Assembly (NCBI RefSeq): GCF_937616625.2
Contig: NC_065570.1
Coordinates: 2,056,001 to 2,120,000 of the forward strand
Direction of reading: 5' to 3'
Length of the DNA stretch: 64,000 nt
DNA from: Mercurialis annua
Taxonomy: Eukaryota; Streptophyta; Magnoliopsida; Malpighiales; Euphorbiaceae
Shown: in pieces, positions 1 through 10,539 of the stretch
How positions within the stretch are numbered: position 1 is the stretch's first letter
Layout: every line of letters starts with the position of its first letter
The notes under the pieces: model-generated
Database searches by the model: none
Told to the model about the DNA's origin: nothing
What the model saw: only the letters and a program-made list of their open reading frames with translations
Made by a program: the position numbers and the translations under genes

Positions 1-820
1 CGGTTGAACTATCTCGGGACCTGTATCATGTGGGTTTAACTCGGTTGAACTATCTCGGGACCCACACCTTGGAATTAAGAGACGGTAGTGGTTTAACTCG
101 GTTGAACTATCTCGGGACCCTACCAATCGGATCGATCGAAACTATTATTATCGCTATAGATCGTAGGTAAGTTATAGATCGTATTGAGTTTAAGATTAAG
201 GTTTCAATCGGATCTAATACTTGGATTATATAATGGCATGTTATATTATATTTTGATATGGAATATTGATTTTATTTATATGTTTTACCGTATGCGATGT
301 TATGTTTTTAGCAATACTATTAGTAATGTGCCTATTCACACAGTATTTTTTCACATACTGACCCCTCACTTTTGATGACTTTTAGGTATTTACAATGTGG
401 ACTTAGCTAGAAGCCAGTTTTAGGATCCAGAAGTCAGCTATGTATGTATAGTTCTCTGACTTCTGTGAATGTTGCAGTAGTGGTCCTGCGTCAATAGAGT
501 TGTAGCCTAGACAGTAGTAGATTTTGATTATATATATATTACTTGATGTCTTGTTTATATTTTTGTAGGCTACGTGTTTATGTATATAGTACCGTGAGGC
601 CAGTTCGTACAGGATACAGTAATGAGAGCCCGCGAGGTTAACGGAATAGTTAGTGTAAATAATTGTGCATATATGTTATACATGTTTGCTTCCGTTGTTT
701 TAATGTTATTTGTTTATTATTTGCAAAAAACTGATAGTGGATTTAGGCTTGCTACGGGTTATGGAGCTACCACTCCCGTTCCCTAGCGCCGGTCTCGGCT
801 CAATAATTTGGGTCGTGACA
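1..820 (+). mobile_element. 3' part of an LTR (Ty3/gypsy-type end)
   Basis: The stretch ends at about 819 with GGGTCGTGACA, the inverted form of the TGTCACGACCC start common at the ends of plant gypsy LTRs. The first 120 bases carry three copies of a roughly 27-bp motif (ACTCGGTTGAACTATCTCGG core) near 1, 38 and 97, as in LTR-internal tandem repeats. No internal coding region is visible, so this is either a solo or window-truncated LTR. Family assignment rests only on the terminal motif. Confidence 0.55.
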
Positions 821-847
821 ATCATGATGATCCTAAAAGTTTTAGAT

Positions 848-1021
848 AGAAATTCCCTCAAGTTCATTTAAATTTGAGAAGGTCATATTCATGATCTAAA
901 TGAACGGTGTAGATTAATTTGATTAAATTATGTTTTTTTAATTTACACCGTTCATTTTGTAATGAGTGGTGTAGATCGTTAACATGAACTCCTCAAGTTC
1001 AAAATAAATTTGAGGGAATCC
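848..1021. mobile_element. short foldback MITE
   Basis: The ends are inverted repeats (ATTCCCTCAAGTTCA at the left; its approximate reverse complement ending TTTGAGGGAATC at the right). A second inner palindrome, AATGAACGGTGTAGA/ACACCGTTCATTT, lies inside. Total length is about 170 bp. No coding capacity. Superfamily not determined. Confidence 0.5.
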
Positions 1022-1039
1022 CAATCCAAAAAATTTAAG

Positions 1040-2310
1040 ATTAACGAGTTTTTCAGTTTTCTGGGGTTTAACGGTATTTTCCAATTTAAGGAGGTTAAAC
1101 CAAAAATCCGATTTTGATGTACAATTAGATTGAATTGAGCTCTGGTTTTCGGTCTAATAAATGGAATTAGACAGTTTTGTCCGATTTTTAAAATCATGGC
1201 TTGATATGGAGAGCTAAGATTGTACAAAAATTGAATCAAACTGAAATTGCAACTATAGTTGGGTTATTTGGTTCGGTTTGTAATTAGGTAAAAGTTTTGT
1301 GTTCGGTTTGAGCATTTTAAAAACCAAAAAATTAAAAAACCGAACAATCAAATAGAAAATAAAAAAATAATATAGATTTATTTTTTTTTGTGGTTTTTAT
1401 TCTTTTATTATAGTTGATATATAAGTTAAAAAAAATTCATACATGTAAATATGCTGATAAATTTATAAAAAACAATTATTAGACACTTGTTATTTAATAT
1501 TTAAATTAAATTTAAGATAAAAAAATAAAAAAATTAGAAAAAGTAAAAATTTCAGGTTTTAACCGAATCAAACCAAACCAAAACGAACCAAAAATTTTAG
1601 TTTGGTTTGGTGTAATTCATATTTAAAGTTTGGTCCGGTTCGATTTTAATTTTTTTACCAAATTTAAGTTTTTGGTTTGATAATCGAACCGACTGTACTA
1701 ACTGAATACACATGGAATAAATAAAATTTTATTTGAAGCTCCTTCTAGCTCACAGTGTCAATTGCAGACAAAACCGAATTACTTTTCCTTGAATTTTTTA
1801 ATCTAAATTAAAATGTGAAAATTTATGCTCTTTACAAATTTTAATTGTAAAAACTATTATCAATTTTATATATGTATGATAATTAGTAACTGAAAAAATA
1901 GAAAGAAAAGATAATTTAATTTGACTAAATACATGAGCTATTTACGAAAATGCCAGGTTACAACTTATTTTTTGCCAAGCCAAATTATAAATAATCAAAT
2001 TAGTTTTTTTTTTAATTCTCTTTTCTTCTTAATTTCTCTGCAATGGAAAACCCCATGCCGCTAATGGTAATCCTCCAACTTACAAACGTAGTGCATGACA
2101 AACTGGTCCTCACATTAGAGGAGTTGAACAAATATACAAATTCAACAACGTACAAGTTCTTGTTAAGAAAAAAGATATTTCTGATATTTTTCAAAATCAA
2201 CTTTACCAAAACATTTTAAGTATTTAGAGAGTCCAAAAAGTCCAAGCAACCTTGGCAAGACTGTATATAGAAACATTAATTTGCTCCAATATCTTAATTT
2301 ATATTTAGAT
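1040..2310 (+). repeat. segmental duplication, copy A (paralogue of 27890-28690)
   Basis: From TTTCAGTTTTCTGGGGTTTA onward this segment aligns base for base over long runs with 27895-28690, continuing through the motifs CTCCTTCTAGCTCACA and GAGCTATTTAC to CTCCAATATCTTAATTTATA. Copy A is longer because it contains an approximately 460-bp insertion (about 1250-1715) that copy B lacks. No gene is visible in either copy. The sequence looks like duplicated intergenic DNA. Confidence 0.7.
1250..1715. mobile_element. GGTTCGGTTTG-type insertion in copy A
   Basis: This block is absent from the paralogous segment at 28070. It begins with repeated GGTTCGGTTTG-like strings and ends with GGTTTGATAATCGAACCGA, giving imperfect inverted ends. 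The low-complexity sequence is rich in AACCGAACCAAA and its complement. Similar strings recur near 13605-13770, 37440-37600, 42950-43450 and 46020-46310. It is an old non-coding interspersed repeat; the class is unknown. Confidence 0.45.
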
Positions 2311-2319
2311 CTATATTTT

Positions 2320-3271
2320 TTCCTACATCAATGCCAAATTTTCCAATCTCAATCTTACTAACCTTATCACCTTCTATTTTCTTAATCAAATTTGAAATAG
2401 CGGGATTCCCTTCCATATTTGATTCACTTACCAACTTGGCTGATTTAATGGAAGATTCTGTCAACCTCCCTAGTGGCGGTGCTGCCCTTCTTCCTCCGCC
2501 TCCTTCATGGTGCTTCTCTACCGAACTTCTAAATCGTTTCCTCCTTGATTCCAGAATAGTCGGACCTGCCCTAATTAGATCATTAAATTTGCTTTGTCCT
2601 CCATCTGCATTTATTGGACATTCACGAATTGGATGCCCTAGTGTACCACATCGATATCATAGTTCTGGTAGCCGTTCATACCTTAACACCGCAATAATTA
2701 TGGATCCGGCACTATCAACTATGACCTTTAAACCCCGTTTCAAAGGTTTAGTTACATCAACTTTCACCCGGACACAAATGTATTTGCCTAGGCAATCTCC
2801 TGAGGCCCCATGATCCACTTCCCCTATATGTTTACCCAGAGATAAACCCGCCTCATTGTTCAAGCACATGAGGGGTAATTCATGAATCTGGATCCAAAAA
2901 GGTACCAGATTAAACTTCGCTTCTGTAATATCTCCTATTCCAGTCGGAGCTTCCAACACTAGCAGGTATTCCTGGTAATTCCATGGTCCCCCCATCAACA
3001 CTCTTCTTCTATCTGCTTCAGATCCAAAATGGAATATGAACAGATTGCTCCCTACCGTTTCGATTACGAGTGGATCCTTAGTCTTCCATAAGTATTTCAT
3101 TGTCGAGATGAATCCATCTCTACTAACACGTTTAGTTGATAAAACTTTCTCAAAAAGAGACGTAGCAATTTTCTTTTCTCCTACTTCTCTAGCTGCTGCA
3201 CCTAGATCACAAACCACAACATCTTCTTCGTCTGACAGTGATAATGATTGGCACAGTGCTGGTAGGTCCAT
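2320..3271 (-). pseudogene. LINE ORF1 (DUF4283/zinc-knuckle) relic
   Basis: Read on the minus strand from 3271, the frame encodes 204 residues typical of the gag-like ORF1 of plant L1 LINEs. The DUF4283 region includes the motifs FHFGSEADRRRVLMGGPWN and PFWIQIHELP, followed by VKVDVTKPLKRGLKV and YERLPEL. A TGA stop then occupies the codon of the first zinc-knuckle cysteine. The frame continues as YRCGTLGHPIREC, leaving C-H-C of the expected CX2CX4HX4C, and then a basic tail to about 2330. ORF2 is absent, so this is a broken, truncated LINE copy and not a host gene. Its 5' end at 3271 abuts unrelated plus-strand sequence. Confidence 0.8.
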
Positions 3272-3710
3272 GGTTCAGAAAAATGGAAATTCCAAAAGAG
3301 TTGGAAATGGCTATTCTGCAGAGCAGAAACTTGAAGTTTTCAGAATGTAGGTATTTATCTATTTAACACTTATTTATGTGTATTCAATTGAAACACATTA
3401 TGTGATTTCAATTCTATGAAATCTAATAATTGGCATTCATTTATTACAGAACAGGAATACATAACATCAGAGATGAACAATGTTCAAGATGGCACGTGGC
3501 ATGGTCGGAGTGACACAATTTGCATACGTAGCTATAGCGAAAACAAAGCAATTCCTGAACTGCACCCACTTATAGTCTCAACTATCAATCAAGTCCTACG
3601 ATGTATGCAGCATTCAGAACAGCTTGAAGTTCGTGACGAAAAATATGTTTTTGGACTCCTCGATGCCAAGGTTAAACATATTTGCTATTGGCTTTCTGCT
3701 TAATCTGTAT
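3255..3710 (+). other. unrecognised exon-like fragment
   Basis: Two open stretches are separated by an AT-rich spacer with an intron-like acceptor (TTTATTACAG at about 3449). The second stretch (open to 3703) encodes a well-composed peptide including IPELHPLIVSTINQVLRCM and ends beside a donor-like AAG/GTTAAA. Codon composition is less AT-biased than the surroundings. I do not recognise the protein. It could be a captured or decayed host exon, or chance. No complete gene can be built around it. Confidence 0.25.
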
Positions 3711-4379
3711 CCAAAGGGAGGGGCGACTTACAATTGTCTACAAGATTAGCCATTGAACAGAAATCTTTGCTACTGAGTGCTTCTTTGTTAGCTTAATCAG
3801 AAATTAAGAATTTGTAACAGCTTAAAGTTATTATAAGCTAATAGTTTAGTTCAATTGCCGAGTGCACGTATATATCCCTAGCACCACAAGAAATCAACTT
3901 GTACATTGAAACTTTTCTTTCTAGTCTAACGATTAAATGCCAGTGACAAACGAAACTAGTCATTTTCTTATGATCAGACAATAAAAGACATAACAGGTTG
4001 TGAATTACAAAAAAAAATACCGATGTTTTTAACCAAAACAAAATGTGCCTCAATCGCAATGGGTATTTTAAGTATTATAAAAGCTCTTTTCAAAAGAGAA
4101 AATGTTACAAAAGCCAAGTATAATCAACTCCAATATCTGTCTCTCTCTATATATATATATATATCTTTTGTCTGCAGTGCTAGATAGCAAATAGGAAAAT
4201 TGATACTTTTAATCTTTAGCAGTGAATATTTGAATAAAATTTCCATCAAATTGGATTGCAAGAACTCCTGCAACCTTCTAGATTTGTGGCGGTTTTATAC
4301 ATGGTCCACGTAAAAGAATAATTTTTTTTGCTGGTTTTCTGTTGGAAGTTGAATGAAGTCGAACCAATTTTCTCAAGAT

Positions 4380-4634
4380 GACTTTTGACATACTGCCAAC
4401 AAACATTCAAAATTAATTTACTCCAACATCTTAATTTTTATATTGATAAAATATTGATTAAATTAGCTTGATAATTAATTGCCAAATTTAACTCATATTT
4501 TTATTAATAAAATTATATATGAAATATATTACATATATGACAAGAAGTCATGTAAATGGTTCTCTCGATGTTTTCATGACAATTTCATTTTTGAGTACAT
4601 GTACATACAAGAGAGAATTACAATTAAATTTCCC
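4380..4634 (+). repeat. copy of the CATGACAATTTCATTTTTGA repeat family
   Basis: The core (CTCCAACATCTTAATTTTTA, then AAGAAGTCATGTAAATG, then ATGACAATTTCATTTTTGAG TACATG) recurs at about 2270-2310 (5' part only), 6840-6990, 28640-28930 and 31080-31260. All copies have the same order and orientation. They therefore mark a larger duplicated segment and not an independent short element. Confidence 0.6.
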
Positions 4635-5233
4635 ACATATGTCATAATTTATATTTCGTCCCTTTTATTTGAAAATCAAACAATGTGGTCTTCCATTTTT
4701 TTATTTTGTTAATGTTTTAGTCCTTCCATTTATTTTTAGTGTTAGTCAACTAAGTCAAAAAATTAAATTAAGAAAATTAAAGTTTAATTTAGTCCTTAAA
4801 CTTTTATTGTAATATGTATAAATTAAAATTAAAATATTAATTTAATGACGTTATGACTTTAATGTAATTTTTTCAAATTTACTTATGTTTTGCTTTTTTT
4901 TTTTAGTTTTAAAAAGTAAATGAAGAAAATTTAAAAAAAAAATAAAACTAAAACCATTTAAATGTCAAACAAGTAAAATAAATAAATTGGATTTATTAGG
5001 CCATTTAATTTATTAAGCCATTGAATTTTATAAAAATATAATTTTTATGCATACTTATGTCAAAAATAAGTATATGCATTAAAAAAGAAATTTAATGTTT
5101 TTTTAGTTAAGTATTTTAATTTAGTTGACTAACACCAAAACTCAATGAAAGTACTAAAAACATTAACAGAAAAATAAAAACCACATCGTTTGTTTTTCAA
5201 ACAAAAAGGACGAAAGTATAAATGATGACATAT
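4634..5233. mobile_element. Foldback (Mutator-like) element, about 600 bp
   Basis: Long inverted arms: the left reads TATGTCATAATTTATATTTC...CCCTTTTATTTGAAAATCAAAC...GTTAGTCAACTAAGTC and the right carries the reverse complement (GTTGACTAACACC...GTTTGTTTTTCAAACAAAAAGGACG...ATGATGACATA). The arms are about 150 bp around a short AT-rich middle with no ORF. The same family is seen at 46622-47012, in front of the MYB gene. Confidence 0.6.
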
Positions 5234-5304
5234 CATGCGGGGCACTTGAGATTAATTTGATCTAAATACAATTGTTAATAATAAGTTAGGGATGAATGAA
5301 AATA

Positions 5305-6094
5305 TAGGCTAATCCCCTGAAAAATCCCCACCTTTCAACCCCCACTTCGTTTGCACCCTCACCTTTTAAAATCCCCAATTTTATCCAAATTATTTTGTTG
5401 AGTGGGTTTGTGGGTGGTGGCGGCGGCTAAACTGGAGGTGACAAAAATGGTGCCGATCATGAGGTTGAGGAATAGGAAAAGAACAGTAAGGGTGAACGAG
5501 CTGTGCAATGAAGCCCACATTGAGGGTTTGTTCATGAAGAACAGATCTGGCCTGAATTCGTTCTTCATGAACAATTCCATGGATGATCGGAAAATTTTCC
5601 GGTCATCGTGAAATTGGAGAAGATGACCGGAGGCGGTAAGGTGACGGTAGTGGTCGGGTTGAAACGGGTCATATATTTTTAATTTAAAAAAAATAAAAAA
5701 ATATTTTATATTTACAAAAAATATTGAATGTAAATTTTTTTAACGGGTCGAATAGTTTCGACAAAATTATTCTAATAAGGCGGCGTATTTACGGGTGTAA
5801 TATTTTTATCACATAATATAATTTATATTAAATACAAAATTAGTATTAAGTTTTCTAATTTTTGAAAGAAATATTTTTTTTTATTTTAAATATTAACATT
5901 AAGCACTATTTAGAATATATGTTAAAATATAAAGTATTAATTTAAATATTTTTCTAGTGAAAAGAGGTCGATTTAATGTTTGAGAGTGCAATTGAAAACG
6001 AAAGTTCGTAATTTGGATAAAATTGGAGATTTTAAAAGGTGAGGGTGCAAACGAAGGGGGTTTGAAAAGTGAGAGGTTTTTCAGGGGATTAGCC
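5305..6094. mobile_element. Non-autonomous Mutator-like element (MULE) with 9-bp target duplication
   Basis: The left end GGCTAATCCCCTGAAAAA (5307 on) and right end TTTTTCAGGGGATTAGCC (to 6094) begin inverted repeats of about 85 bp with few mismatches. The element is flanked by ATGAAAATA at 5296-5304 and at 6095-6103, a 9-bp direct duplication typical of Mutator; the left side has two extra bases (TA). The interior encodes no transposase. On the minus strand (5580-5359) a 73-codon frame holds a hydrophobic run (LTVLFLFLNLMIGTIFV), which could be a captured exon or chance. A near-perfect hairpin, GTTCATGAAGAAC...GTTCTTCATGAAC, lies at 5530-5573. Confidence 0.75.
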
Positions 6095-6099
6095 ATGAA

Positions 6100-6840
6100 A
6101 ATAATATCAGCAGGATCTTGATGCCCCCAAAAGTTTTAACGCTTTCAAGTTTTCAACATCAACTAAATAAATTTTTATTTATTTTAAATGCCATTGCTAC
6201 TCTACAACTTAAGCTCTAATTTTGGGATGAATTTATGAACCATACCCCGAGGGATTTCTGATTTTTCTATTAAATAATTACTTATAAAAAACACATCGTA
6301 GTCCTGAAAGTTGGGTCTTTTTGTTTCAATCATGATAAGGAGCCAATTAATTGATGAATATTCAATTAAAATAATTCACATGTAAGGAAAAATCCCAAAT
6401 CAAAAATTCATAACTTTTCTATAAACTAATAGTTTAGTATCTATTATTGTAAGACTTCATTTCATCGAGCTTCTTCACCTTATATCGGCACATAGTTCAT
6501 GATTATATTCAATGTGCTAATGTGAAATCACTCGACCAACTAAAAACAAATGCCCGTCTAGCGCTTATGTTAGTGGTTGCTAATATTGAGACAAAAAAAT
6601 AGTCCCGCTAATACTATATAATCCAATCGAATTGATAAAACTTATAGAAGAACATTAATAGAAGAGGTTATACAAATACTCACCTATATGTTTGTTATGG
6701 GCCTCTATCACAAAAATTGAATAAAATGAGTATATCGAATTTCTTCCTTAAACATTTCATCTTGCAAATATTTATAATAGTTTCCGAACATTTTCAAACT
6801 ATCTTCAATCATATGTTCGGTTTGTGTTGGACATTGGGTC
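6100..6840. other. intergenic, no gene seen
   Basis: AT-rich sequence with no supported ORF. Around 6330-6390 it resembles the SLX9 exon 5/intron 4 junction region near 32000-32050 (shared ACCAATTACTTGATGAATATT-like string). It may therefore be an old, decayed part of the duplicated segment. Confidence 0.35.
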
Positions 6841-6995
6841 TGTAAAATTATATAAAATAATTTAATTAACTCCAATGTCTTAGTTTTTATATTTTAATAA
6901 AATTATGTCCTAAATGTAACAAGAAGTCATGTATATAAAACTTGTAATATTTTCATGTTAATTTCATTTTTGAGTAAATGTAACTACAATTATTT
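6840..6995 (+). repeat. copy of the CATGACAATTTCATTTTTGA repeat family
   Basis: Shares TTAACTCCAATGTCTTAGTTTTTATATT, AACAAGAAGTCATGTA and AATTTCATTTTTGAGTAAATG, in the same order, with the copies at 4380-4634, 28640-28930 and 31080-31260. Confidence 0.55.
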
Positions 6996-7009
6996 TTTAT
7001 TTAATTATT

Positions 7010-7450
7010 AATGGATACCGAATTCTATCTTAAGTACAATGGAGCCGAGTCGCAGGAGATCTACTCTTAGACGATATCGGACTCCCGCCCAAAGGGCTAA
7101 GCCAGACGAAACCGGCGGCCGAATCTATAAGATGAGTCTCGACTGGAATATAATATCATCCGTAAGGATAAAGACCGAATCTCTGAGGGTTCGGACAAAG
7201 CGCGTCGACCCCAAGATTCGGACAGATTGCCAAATCTGTCTATATTTTCGAGTATCTTTTCTATTTAGACACAAATTCCAACTTAGGAATATAACCTCCA
7301 ACTTAAGAAGACGAAACTATTTAAGAAGACGTTCTTAAATAGGACTCATGTCTGATTAAGGAATATCACTCCTAATCAGGGTCAAATCCTATAAAATATG
7401 ATTCACCTTCCTATTACAACTCCATAAGGTATACATCATCTACTATAAAA
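7010..7450 (+). mobile_element. LTR-like segment (putative solo LTR or TRIM)
   Basis: This block is noticeably richer in G+C than its flanks (AGCCGAGTCGCAGGAGATC, AAACCGGCGGCCGAATC, CGCGTCGACCCC). It is followed by a TATA-like CCTATAAAATATG at about 7388 and a short leader, the order of U3-R in an LTR. The 99-codon frame across it has no recognisable protein. Boundaries and target duplications were not found, so this is a composition-based guess. Confidence 0.3.
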
Positions 7451-7489
7451 AAAGTTTGAAATATGTCTAAACACACAACTTGAAAGTTA

Positions 7490-7760
7490 GTTTAAGAATC
7501 TTGCAAATTTTAGGTAAAAAATACAGGAATTGCCGACATTTCAGTTTTTATAACATAAAGGGCCAATTCGACCTTTTAATTTGTTTGGTTAAGTGAAGGG
7601 ACAAACAAGGGGCATTAACTCTAAAAAACGTTTTTTTTAAGAAAAAACTCTAAAATAGGTTCATCTGTTGTATGAAACAAATAAACTGAACCAGCCACAT
7701 CCAGAGTTGCTGCTCTTCATAAAGCCATGACACTTTCGTTTTCAAAACCCTCAGCCGTTT
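7490..7760 (+). repeat. segmental duplication, copy A continued (paralogue of 29298-29710)
   Basis: AAAGTTAGTTTAAGAATCTTGCAAAT, then TATAACATAAAG-GCCAATT, then CAAACAAG-GGCATTAACTCTAAA, recur at 29300-29450. The following AACTGAACCAGCCACA... GCTGCT matches 29665-29700. Order and orientation are conserved, so the repeated block reaches close to the NLR promoter. Confidence 0.6.
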
Positions 7761-8053
7761 TATGCTAAACGAATTAGGACCTAAAATAAATTCATTCTCA
7801 TCAAATACCGTTTGTTTCCGTGGGTAAGGGACGACCAGGATTTATTCTTGGAGAGGAGATATATAGAGGCATAAATATTTAAAAAAAAAAAACTTAAAAG
7901 GTCAAAAAAAGCTAAAGATAATTTCTTTTAAAAATGAAAAAGTAAAATTAAACATTTTTTTTGGGGGGGTGGGGCTAATGCCACTATAAACCCTCCCGAC
8001 TCCGTCCATGTTTGTAGGTTCGACAACTCGAACTTTTAATCCACTTTATTACA

Positions 8054-8609
8054 CTAGTTTCGCATTACGTGCTATGCACGTGACTCGTAATGTAACTCAT
8101 CAATGTATATATTAGTAAATTTATTATAATTATATCAATTTTTTATTCATAATTAATATTAAATTAGTTAAGAATTTTTATAAAAATAAATATAATATAT
8201 TCGATTATTAATTTTTTTCCCATACTGAATTTATTATTCTTTTGGTTTTATAATAACCATAATTAAATAATTAACTTAATTTTATTAACAATATCTTTAA
8301 AAATAATAAGATAAAAATTGAAATAATAATATATTGACCAAATACAGTATTTTAAGTTTGTAGTTAAATCAAACTAAAAGAAAGGTATTCCTACTAATTT
8401 GGAGACAATTTAGTTATTTATTACATACTAAAAATTAAATTGAAGATAATTTAGCTACCTATTCTAATTAGAATTTTAATTACAATAGTGATTAATTAAA
8501 TAACTAATTAGTTAATGACTATAAAACCTTTATTTAGTAATAAACTGAAAAGGATTATTCAGTAAATTTGCTTGCCCCCCCCCATCCGTGCTTTTATATA
8601 TAGTATAGA
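8054..8609 (-). mobile_element. non-autonomous Helitron
   Basis: On the minus strand the element starts TCTATACTATATATAAAAG at 8609 and ends ...GCGAAACTAG at 8054. A hairpin (ACGTGCATAGCACGT) sits about 12 nt before the CTAG end. The base before the start is A and the base after the end is T, as expected for insertion between A and T with no target duplication. A run of nine C occurs near the 5' end (8575-8583). It has no Rep/helicase coding. It lies about 0.9 kb upstream of the NLR start codon. Confidence 0.75.
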
Positions 8610-8702
8610 TAGATATAGAGATATCGTACTCCTACAATTTTACCAACAAGAAGGGCAAGAGAGATTGTCTAAAAATAGCAAAGGCAAATATGATAAAAAA
8701 AA

Positions 8703-8893
8703 GAATTAATTGCGTAAAAAATCACAAATTTTAGCGTGTTTTGTAAATTTAATATAAATTTTCAATTTTGGCAAATTAATCAGTGCTAAAATTACAAAAA
8801 ATCAAAAGTTTGTGTATTAATTTGCCGAAACTGAAAGTTTATATTAAATTTGCAAAACACCTAAAATTTATGATCTTTTACACCATTAAACCT
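8703..8893. mobile_element. foldback MITE
   Basis: Two inverted arms of about 75 bp, e.g. CAAATTTTAGCGTGTTTTG...GGCAAATTAAT against ATTAATTTGCCG...CAAAACACCTAAAATTT, separated by about 35 bp. No ORF. It lies within 250 bp of the likely NLR leader exon. Confidence 0.65.
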
Positions 8894-9059
8894 AAAAAAA
8901 AAGACAAAAGGGACTTCGTGCTTTAGCAAACATGAAAAGTAGGACTAAATTGTTCCGAAAATATAAAATGTGGGTTTTTTGAATTTCTTTTAGTAATTAA
9001 CCAAATACAAAAGGACAAGAATAAAACTGACTTTTCTATCCGTTTACTAGTCAAACATA

Positions 9060-9488
9060 AAGCTTAGAAAACTGGAGATCCTGTTCTAGATTCAGTAATT
9101 ATTTCAAACTGCAGATTAAAGGGTATGTCAATTTTCTGTTAATTTCTTACCAAAAGTGTATTAAATTTTAATCAACTGAATTCCGTTAATGGGGTTTTAG
9201 TTTTGTGAGTTATGAACTTCAAATTAGCATATAATTATTCATCATATACTTAAGTAATGAAAGCAAGCACATGAGTAGAATTATAATTATTTGGTCTAGA
9301 AATAAATTAGTAATTTCTTGCATTTGTTTGAAATAAACCATGCCTGAAGATCAAATTGACTTGAATTCTTGTAACATCATGCAGTTTTTACAATTTTTTG
9401 TTTTTGTTTTAATGCAAAATGGAATTTTTTTTTCTGATAACATTTTACTATTGAGACGAAAAATTGTCATTCGTGTTTTCCCTTGCAG
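9060..9488 (+). promoter_or_regulatory. NLR 5' leader with probable leader intron
   Basis: A donor-like GG/GTATGTCA at 9122/9123 and an acceptor TTTTCCCTTGCAG ending at 9488 bracket a 366-bp AT-rich stretch just before the ATG at 9498. Introns in the 5' leader are common in plant NLR genes. The transcription start and a TATA box cannot be fixed from the sequence. Confidence 0.45.
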
Positions 9489-9497
9489 TGAATAGAA

Positions 9498-10539
9498 ATG
9501 GCAGAGGCTGTGGTCACCTTTGCAGTGGAAAGGTTGGGTGATTTACTTATTCAAGAAGCTATCTTCTTGAATGGTGTGAATGATGAAGTTCAGGGTATTC
9601 AGATTGAGCTCAGGCGTATGCAATGCTTTTTAAAAGATGCAGATTCAAGAATGAATGAGGATGAGAGTGTGCGTAACTGGGTGTCGGAAATCAGAGATCT
9701 TGCTTATGACGCAGAGGATGTAATCGAAAGCTTTGCTGTGAAAGTAGCTTCCAAGAGGAGAGAAGGTTTCGTTAATATACTCAAAAGGTTTGTTTGCATC
9801 CTGAAAGAAGGATTAGAACTGCACAAAATCGGACGTAGGATTCAAGATCTTACTGCCAAGATTTCAAACCTCACCAGAAGCTTGGAAACTTATGGCGTAA
9901 GAGATATGAAAAATTCGGAAACCTCAACCAGTGCATACCAGAGGCAACGCCAACTAAGATGGTCTTACTCGCATGTAGCTGAAAAACATATAATTAGGCG
10001 AGGAGAAATCAATAAACAGTTGGTGGAACATTTAGTGGAAGCGAAAAGTTCCTGCCGAGTTGTTTCTATATGGGGTATGGGTGGTTTGGGGAAGACCACA
10101 CTTGCTAAGGAAATGTATCATTATAGTAAAGTTCGGAGTAATTTTGATTGCTTCGCTTGGTCATGTATATCGCAGAATTGTCAACCAAGAGATGTGTGGG
10201 AAGGAATTCTGATTAAACTCATTTCTCCATCTTTAGAGCAGAGGGAGGAAATTCTAAAACTAAGGGATGAAGAGGTAGCGCAAAAGCTATATCAGATTCA
10301 ACAAGAGAGGAAATGTTTGGTGGTTCTTGATGACATCTGGAGCATTCAAGATTGGGATAGGCTTAAGGCTGCCTTTCCAGTTCAAGAGATGCATAGTAAA
10401 ATTTTGCTCACAACTCGTAAAAGAGAAGTAGCCTTGCATGTAGATCCAACGGGGTTCTTTTGTGAACCACAATGTCTAAATGGTGAAGAGAGTTGGGATC
10501 TACTTCAAAGGATAGCCATACCTCAAAAAGAAGCTACGG
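9498..10539 (+). CDS. NLR exon 1: coiled coil and N-terminal half of NB-ARC
   Basis: Open from ATG 9498 (MAEAVVTFAVERLGDLL, the classic N-terminus of RPP8/RPP13-like CNLs) through P-loop, RNBS-A, kinase-2, RNBS-B and RNBS-C (LNGEESWDLLQR). Splices after G 10539 (ACGG/GTAATA). Without splicing the frame runs to 10634 with a nonsense tail. Confidence 0.85.

Noticed and set aside
1..120. regularly repeated 27-bp motif as a CRISPR-like array
   Set aside because: Only three copies with uneven spacers in a plant nuclear context. An LTR tandem repeat explains it.
2331..2813. 160-codon plus-strand ORF
   Set aside because: It is the antisense of the LINE ORF1 relic, and its composition mirrors that frame.
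7039..7338. 99-codon Arg-rich ORF
   Set aside because: No recognisable domain. It lies in the LTR-like GC-rich block and has no splice or start context.
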